This document shows positions 60,605 through 64,000 of a stretch of 64,000 nt of DNA, one piece after another (positions within the stretch are counted from its first letter, which is position 1; each line of letters opens with the position of its first letter). The notes under the pieces were generated by a model. It had not been told where the DNA came from. It saw only the letters and a list, made by a program, of their open reading frames with translations, and did not search any database. The stretch lies in the NCBI GenBank assembly GCA_963931435.1, contig OZ007012.1, positions 310,001-374,000 on the forward strand. Direction: 5' to 3'. The stretch is from Coprousia sp963931435 (GTDB taxonomy: Bacteria; Actinomycetota; Coriobacteriia; Coriobacteriales; Coriobacteriaceae). Position numbers and translations under genes: made by a program.

Positions 60605-62155
60605 ATGAACAACGAGAACACCCCGCAGCGTCCCGATGGGACGGGTACGCATTTCGGCCAGGGGACCCCGCGCATAGAGGTTGAGCCCACACCGACCGAG
60701 GTCGGCGCGGGCGCGACGTCCGACCAAGGGGTTTCCAGCTGGTACGCTGCCCAGGCGCAGCGCTCGGCCGCACCGTACAACGAGTCCGGCCCCTCAACCG
60801 ATCCGGCGGAGGGCCACACCGTGGCGCAGCCGACGAGCGCGGGCGGCGTTCCGCCCACGACGCCGCCTGATTTCAACCATGGCGCCCACAGCGCCCCGGA
60901 GGGCGATCAGGGCGCCATCGCCACACGCACCGTGGTGAAGACCAGGACCAAGAAGCTGCCCGTGTTCCTGGCCGCACTCGGCGGCCTGGTGGTGGGCGCC
61001 GTGCTGGTGATCGCGCTCGTCATGGTCGGCGCGTTCCGCATCACCGATACCGATGTCCAGGCCCCCGCCGCCTCTCAGCAGACCATCGACATCGATCCCG
61101 AGGACACGACGCTCGCCGAGGTGGTCTCGGCCAAGTGCCTGCCCTCGGTGGTGTCCATCTCCACGCAGACGCAGGACGGCGGCGGCATCGGATCGGGCGT
61201 GATCATCGACACGGACGGCAACGTGCTCACCAACTACCACGTCATCGACGGCGCGCAGGCCATCGAGGTCACGCTGGACGACGGCACCTCCTATGAGGGC
61301 GAGATCGTGGGCACCGACGAGTCGAGCGATCTGGCCGTGGTGCATCTGAAGGACGCCGACGGCGCCGCGCTCACCCCGATCGAGATCGGTGATTCGGACA
61401 GCCTGGGCGTGGGCGAGTGGGTCATGGCCATCGGCAGCCCGTTCGGCAACGAGCAGTCCGTCTCGACGGGCATCGTGAGCGCGCTCTACCGCTCCACCGC
61501 CCTGCCGAGCACCAGCGGCACCTCCATCTACGCCAACATGATCCAGACCGATGCGGCCATCAACCCCGGCAACTCCGGCGGCGCGCTCGTCAACGACGAG
61601 GGCCAGCTCATCGGCATCAACTCCATCATCGAATCGGCGAGCGGCTCCAGCTCGGGCGTGGGCTTCGCGATCCCGGTGAACTACGCCAAGAACATCGCCG
61701 ACCAGATCATCGCCGGCGAGACCCCGGCCCACCCCTTCCTGGGCGTCACGGTGACCTCGGTGAACGCGTTCGCCGCGCGCCAGGAGAATCTGGCCGTGAG
61801 CGAGGGCGCGCTCGTGACGGCGGTGAACGAGGGCGCGCCCGCGGCTGAGGCGGGCATCGAGGTGAACGACATCGTCACCAAGGTGAACGACGACGAGGTG
61901 ACCTCGGCCGACAGCCTCATCATCACGCTGCGCGAGTACGCCGTGGGCGACACCGTCACCCTCACCGTGGTGCGTGACGGCAAGGAGATCACGCTGGACG
62001 TGACGCTGGGCTCGGATGCCGAGCTCCAGGCCGACCAGCAGGACACCTCCACCGGTGACGGCGCGGGCAACTCCATGACCGAGGAGGAGTTCCTCCAGTA
62101 CCTGCAGGAGCTCATGGGCGGCGGCTACAGCGACCGCTACAGCCAGAACGGGTAA
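60605..62155 (+). CDS. HtrA-family serine protease with PDZ domain
   Basis: The ATG at 60605 (behind AAAGGAAGCCC) gives 516 residues. A disordered Pro/Thr-rich cytoplasmic part (1-115) precedes one membrane helix (about 118-142). The trypsin-like domain has LTNYHVIDG (His), SSDLAVVHL (Asp) and INPGNSGGALVND (Ser), then a single PDZ domain (FLGVTVTSV to IVTKVND). The C-terminal tail is Gly/Ser-rich. HtrA proteins degrade misfolded exported proteins. It follows the GlnR-like regulator after 109 bases and ends at a strong terminator. Confidence 0.94.
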   Translation: MNNENTPQRPDGTGTHFGQGTPRIEVEPTPTEVGAGATSDQGVSSWYAAQAQRSAAPYNESGPSTDPAEGHTVAQPTSAGGVPPTTPPDFNHGAHSAPEGDQGAIATRTVVKTRTKKLPVFLAALGGLVVGAVLVIALVMVGAFRITDTDVQAPAASQQTIDIDPEDTTLAEVVSAKCLPSVVSISTQTQDGGGIGSGVIIDTDGNVLTNYHVIDGAQAIEVTLDDGTSYEGEIVGTDESSDLAVVHLKDADGAALTPIEIGDSDSLGVGEWVMAIGSPFGNEQSVSTGIVSALYRSTALPSTSGTSIYANMIQTDAAINPGNSGGALVNDEGQLIGINSIIESASGSSSGVGFAIPVNYAKNIADQIIAGETPAHPFLGVTVTSVNAFAARQENLAVSEGALVTAVNEGAPAAEAGIEVNDIVTKVNDDEVTSADSLIITLREYAVGDTVTLTVVRDGKEITLDVTLGSDAELQADQQDTSTGDGAGNSMTEEEFLQYLQELMGGGYSDRYSQNG

Positions 62156-62185
62156 GGCGCCCGGCACCATAGGTTGCATCTAAGC

Positions 62186-62215
62186 GGGGAGCGGCTCTCG
62201 AGTCGCTCCCCGTTT
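62186..62215 (+). terminator. Terminator after the HtrA gene
   Basis: GGGGAGCG (62186-62193) pairs with CGCTCCCC (62204-62211), followed by GTTTT. Eight-bp GC stem with a 10-base loop; a classical intrinsic terminator. Confidence 0.88.
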
Positions 62216-62278
62216 TCGCGTCATCCGGTCGTCGCGACCCCGGTGGCGCGGCAGGTGGCCCCGCGCGGGCGCGCGCGG

Positions 62279-62284
62279 TAGAAT
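62279..62284 (+). promoter_or_regulatory. Candidate -10 element for the deaminase gene
   Basis: TAGAAT lies 42 bases before the ATG at 62326 and just after the HtrA terminator. No clear -35 element precedes it. Confidence 0.45.
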
Positions 62285-62325
62285 GGCGCTGTGACTTCCA
62301 GAGCAGAGGGGAAGGGAGCCGGGCC

Positions 62326-62793
62326 ATGCCGGGTAAGCGCCAGGACGTCATCAGTTGGGACGAGTTCTTCATGCGCGCCGCCGTGGCGGCGAGCCTGCGC
62401 AGCAAGGATCCCAACACGCAGGTGGGCGCCTGCATCGCCGATACCAACCACCGCATCCTCTCGGTGGGCTACAACGGAACGCCCTCCGCCCTGAACGACG
62501 ACGACTTCCCCTGGGGCACGGCCGACGATCCGCTCTACGACAAGCACAACTACGTGATCCACGCCGAGGCCAACGCCATCTTGAACTACCGTGGCTCGCT
62601 CAAGGACATGGCGGACGCGACCGTCTACGTGACGCTCTTCCCCTGCCACGAGTGCGCCAAGACCCTCGTGCAGGCGGGTATCGGCGAGGTGGTGTACCTC
62701 GATGACAAGTACTGCGGCACCGAGGACAACCTCATCTCCAAGAACATTTTCGACCGCTGCAGCATCACCTACCGCCAGATCGAGCTGGATTAG
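62326..62793 (+). CDS. Deoxycytidylate (dCMP) deaminase
   Basis: The 155-residue zinc enzyme has the deaminase motifs HAEANAI (His and the proton-shuttling Glu) and TLFPCHECAKTLVQAGI (two Cys ligands), plus SVGYNGTPSALNDDDF, typical of dCMP deaminase/ComEB. It converts dCMP to dUMP, supplying thymidylate synthesis. It has a good AGAGGGGAAGGGAGC site. The gene stands between a terminator and the Rnf gene, 167 bases before the latter. Confidence 0.92.
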   Translation: MPGKRQDVISWDEFFMRAAVAASLRSKDPNTQVGACIADTNHRILSVGYNGTPSALNDDDFPWGTADDPLYDKHNYVIHAEANAILNYRGSLKDMADATVYVTLFPCHECAKTLVQAGIGEVVYLDDKYCGTEDNLISKNIFDRCSITYRQIELD

Positions 62794-62960
62794 CGGGCGC
62801 TTGATACTCAAAAAAGAATAAAGACGTGCGGGGCGTGGGGTGCGCGTCCCAAAATACGTGTCCAAACTGTGGAGAAAACCATATAGAATAGACAGCAGGC
62901 ATGTGACTACACCGTGCCGCGGGTCTTCGCCGGCCCGCGAAGAGAGGGGAAGGGGAGTTG

Positions 62961-64000
62961 ATGTTCTCTCTGCACAAGACGCTGGGCGGCGTTCACCCGC
63001 CCCAGTGCAAGGACACGCGTGACTGCCCCGTCACGTCGATCGATCCGCCGAAGCAGGTGCGCATTCCGCTCAACATGCACATCGGCGCGCCGGGCAAGCC
63101 CTGCGTGAACGTGGGCGACCACGTCTATATCGGCACGCTGATCGGCGATGGCGAGGGGCTGTGCGCGCCCACGCACGCGACGGTTTCCGGCACGGTCACC
63201 TCGGTGGCCACCGAGACGCTGCCCACCGGGCAGACCGCGCCCGTGGTCGAGATCGCCTCCGATGGCAAGATGGAGAACGATCCCTCGCTCACGAAGCCCA
63301 CGTACGCCAACAAGGACGAGTTCATCGAGTGCGTCCGCAAGAGCGGCGTGGTGGGCCTGGGCGGCGCATCGTTCCCGTCGTGGTTCAAGATGAAGTGCCC
63401 GCCGGGTAAGAAGTTCGAGTTCCTTGTCGTCAACGGCATGGAGTGCGAGCCCTTCATCACGAGCGACTACCGCCAGATGATGGAGCACGCCGAGCGCGTG
63501 ATCGACGGCGTGACGCGCATTGCGCGGGCGCTGGGCATCGGCGCCGCCGTGATCGGCGTCGAGGACAACAAGCCCGAGGCCGTGGACAAGCTCAACGAGG
63601 CCATCCAGGAGAAGGGCGTCGCCGACCTGGTTCAGGTGCTCATGGTGCCCACCAAGTACCCCATGGGCGGCGAGAAGGTCCTCATCATGTCCACCACGGG
63701 CCGCGCGGTGCCCGCCGGCGGCCTGCCGGTGGACGCGGGCTGCCTGGTGCTCAACGTGACCACCGTGTCGCGCATCGAGGAGTACTTCCGCTACGGCGTG
63801 CCGCTGGTGCGCAAGACCGTCACCATCGCCGGCGACTGCGTCAAGAACCCGGGCAACTACCGCATCCCCATCGGCATGAGCGTGCAGGACGTGATCGAGG
63901 CCACGGGCGGCCTCACCAAGGAGCCGCGCAAGATCATCATGGGCGGCCCCATGATGGGCCGCACCATCACGCACATCGACTGCCCGATCCTCAAGGCCAA
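62961..64000 (+). CDS. rnfC: Rnf-type electron transport complex subunit C, N-terminal part (cut by window edge)
   Basis: The ATG at 62961 sits behind GAAGGGGAG, and 346 residues are visible before the window ends. LHKTLGGVHPPQCKD, VRIPLNMHIGAP, then GLGGASFPSWFKM, NGMECEPFITSDYRQM and KYPMGGEKVLI follow RnfC, the peripheral subunit that binds FMN/NADH and 4Fe-4S clusters in the ferredoxin:NAD+ oxidoreductase. The iron-sulfur Cys clusters should lie beyond the edge. TATAGAATA at 62882-62890 may be part of the promoter. This is probably the first gene of an rnf operon continuing to the right. Confidence 0.93.
   Translation, partial: MFSLHKTLGGVHPPQCKDTRDCPVTSIDPPKQVRIPLNMHIGAPGKPCVNVGDHVYIGTLIGDGEGLCAPTHATVSGTVTSVATETLPTGQTAPVVEIASDGKMENDPSLTKPTYANKDEFIECVRKSGVVGLGGASFPSWFKMKCPPGKKFEFLVVNGMECEPFITSDYRQMMEHAERVIDGVTRIARALGIGAAVIGVEDNKPEAVDKLNEAIQEKGVADLVQVLMVPTKYPMGGEKVLIMSTTGRAVPAGGLPVDAGCLVLNVTTVSRIEEYFRYGVPLVRKTVTIAGDCVKNPGNYRIPIGMSVQDVIEATGGLTKEPRKIIMGGPMMGRTITHIDCPILKA

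Overview
The window is a high-GC chromosomal segment with dense, short-gapped genes and no phage, CRISPR or plasmid features. The gene set (Rnf-type complex start, two-subunit pyruvate carboxylase, FeoA-FeoA-FeoB, mannose-type PTS parts, an actinobacterial-style Tad locus, a GlnR-like orphan regulator) suggests an anaerobic or fermentative actinobacterium, most likely a Coriobacteriia member of the Collinsella/Enorma kind. This is inferred from gene content and base composition, not from a search.

Layout. 1-7.7 kb: end of an EamA transporter, a membrane-anchored Ntn-hydrolase, a Phe T-box leader with pheS and pheT, a short zinc-ribbon ORF and a phospholipase-C-like protein. 7.8-13.4 kb (minus strand): biotin carboxylase, a carboxyltransferase fused to a complete AccB-like carrier, and pyruvate kinase 1. 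13.6-19.6 kb: a broken YhcH gene, a Ca-type P-ATPase, a DUF1349 protein, an unknown ORF beside a possible Big2 remnant, and rsgA. 19.9-30.0 kb: one overlapping Tad/Flp pilus operon from cpaB to a DUF192 protein, then a minus-strand tRNA-Thr. 30.4-34 kb: orphan mannose-type PTS EIIA and EIIB, a GntR/UTRA regulator and pyruvate kinase 2. 34.2-38.3 kb (minus): threonine aldolase, an anchored GH3 hexosaminidase and a surface protein with zinc ribbon, PASTA and C-type lectin domains. 38.5-42.8 kb: hisS and ppc. 43.1-45.6 kb: a two-gene type II restriction-modification system. 45.7-50.3 kb: an MBL hydrolase, aspS, an HPr with Asp at position 46 and a YitT protein. 50.3-52.3 kb: a decayed beta-glucoside locus in which gntR, the GH1 gene and celB are all truncated. 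52.4-58.1 kb: SGNH hydrolase, manA and the feo ferrous-iron operon with DtxR-like boxes. 58.4-64 kb: a glutamine-synthetase-like gene lacking three metal ligands, a GlnR-like regulator, an HtrA protease, dCMP deaminase and the start of rnfC.

How the genes fit together. The PEP/pyruvate/oxaloacetate node is strongly represented: two pyruvate kinases, PEP carboxylase, a biotin-dependent pyruvate carboxylase and PTS proteins that consume PEP. A second theme is the cell surface: Tad pili, an anchored hexosaminidase with a lectin partner, and HtrA. Three aminoacyl-tRNA synthetases (Phe, His, Asp) are scattered through the window, and only pheST carries an obvious T-box. The least ordinary items are the carboxyltransferase-AccB fusion with an internal ribosome binding site, the bacterial EPN-type lectin protein, the metal-ligand-deficient GS paralogue next to a GlnR-like regulator, and the shared Ala-Gln prepilin motif across four Tad proteins.
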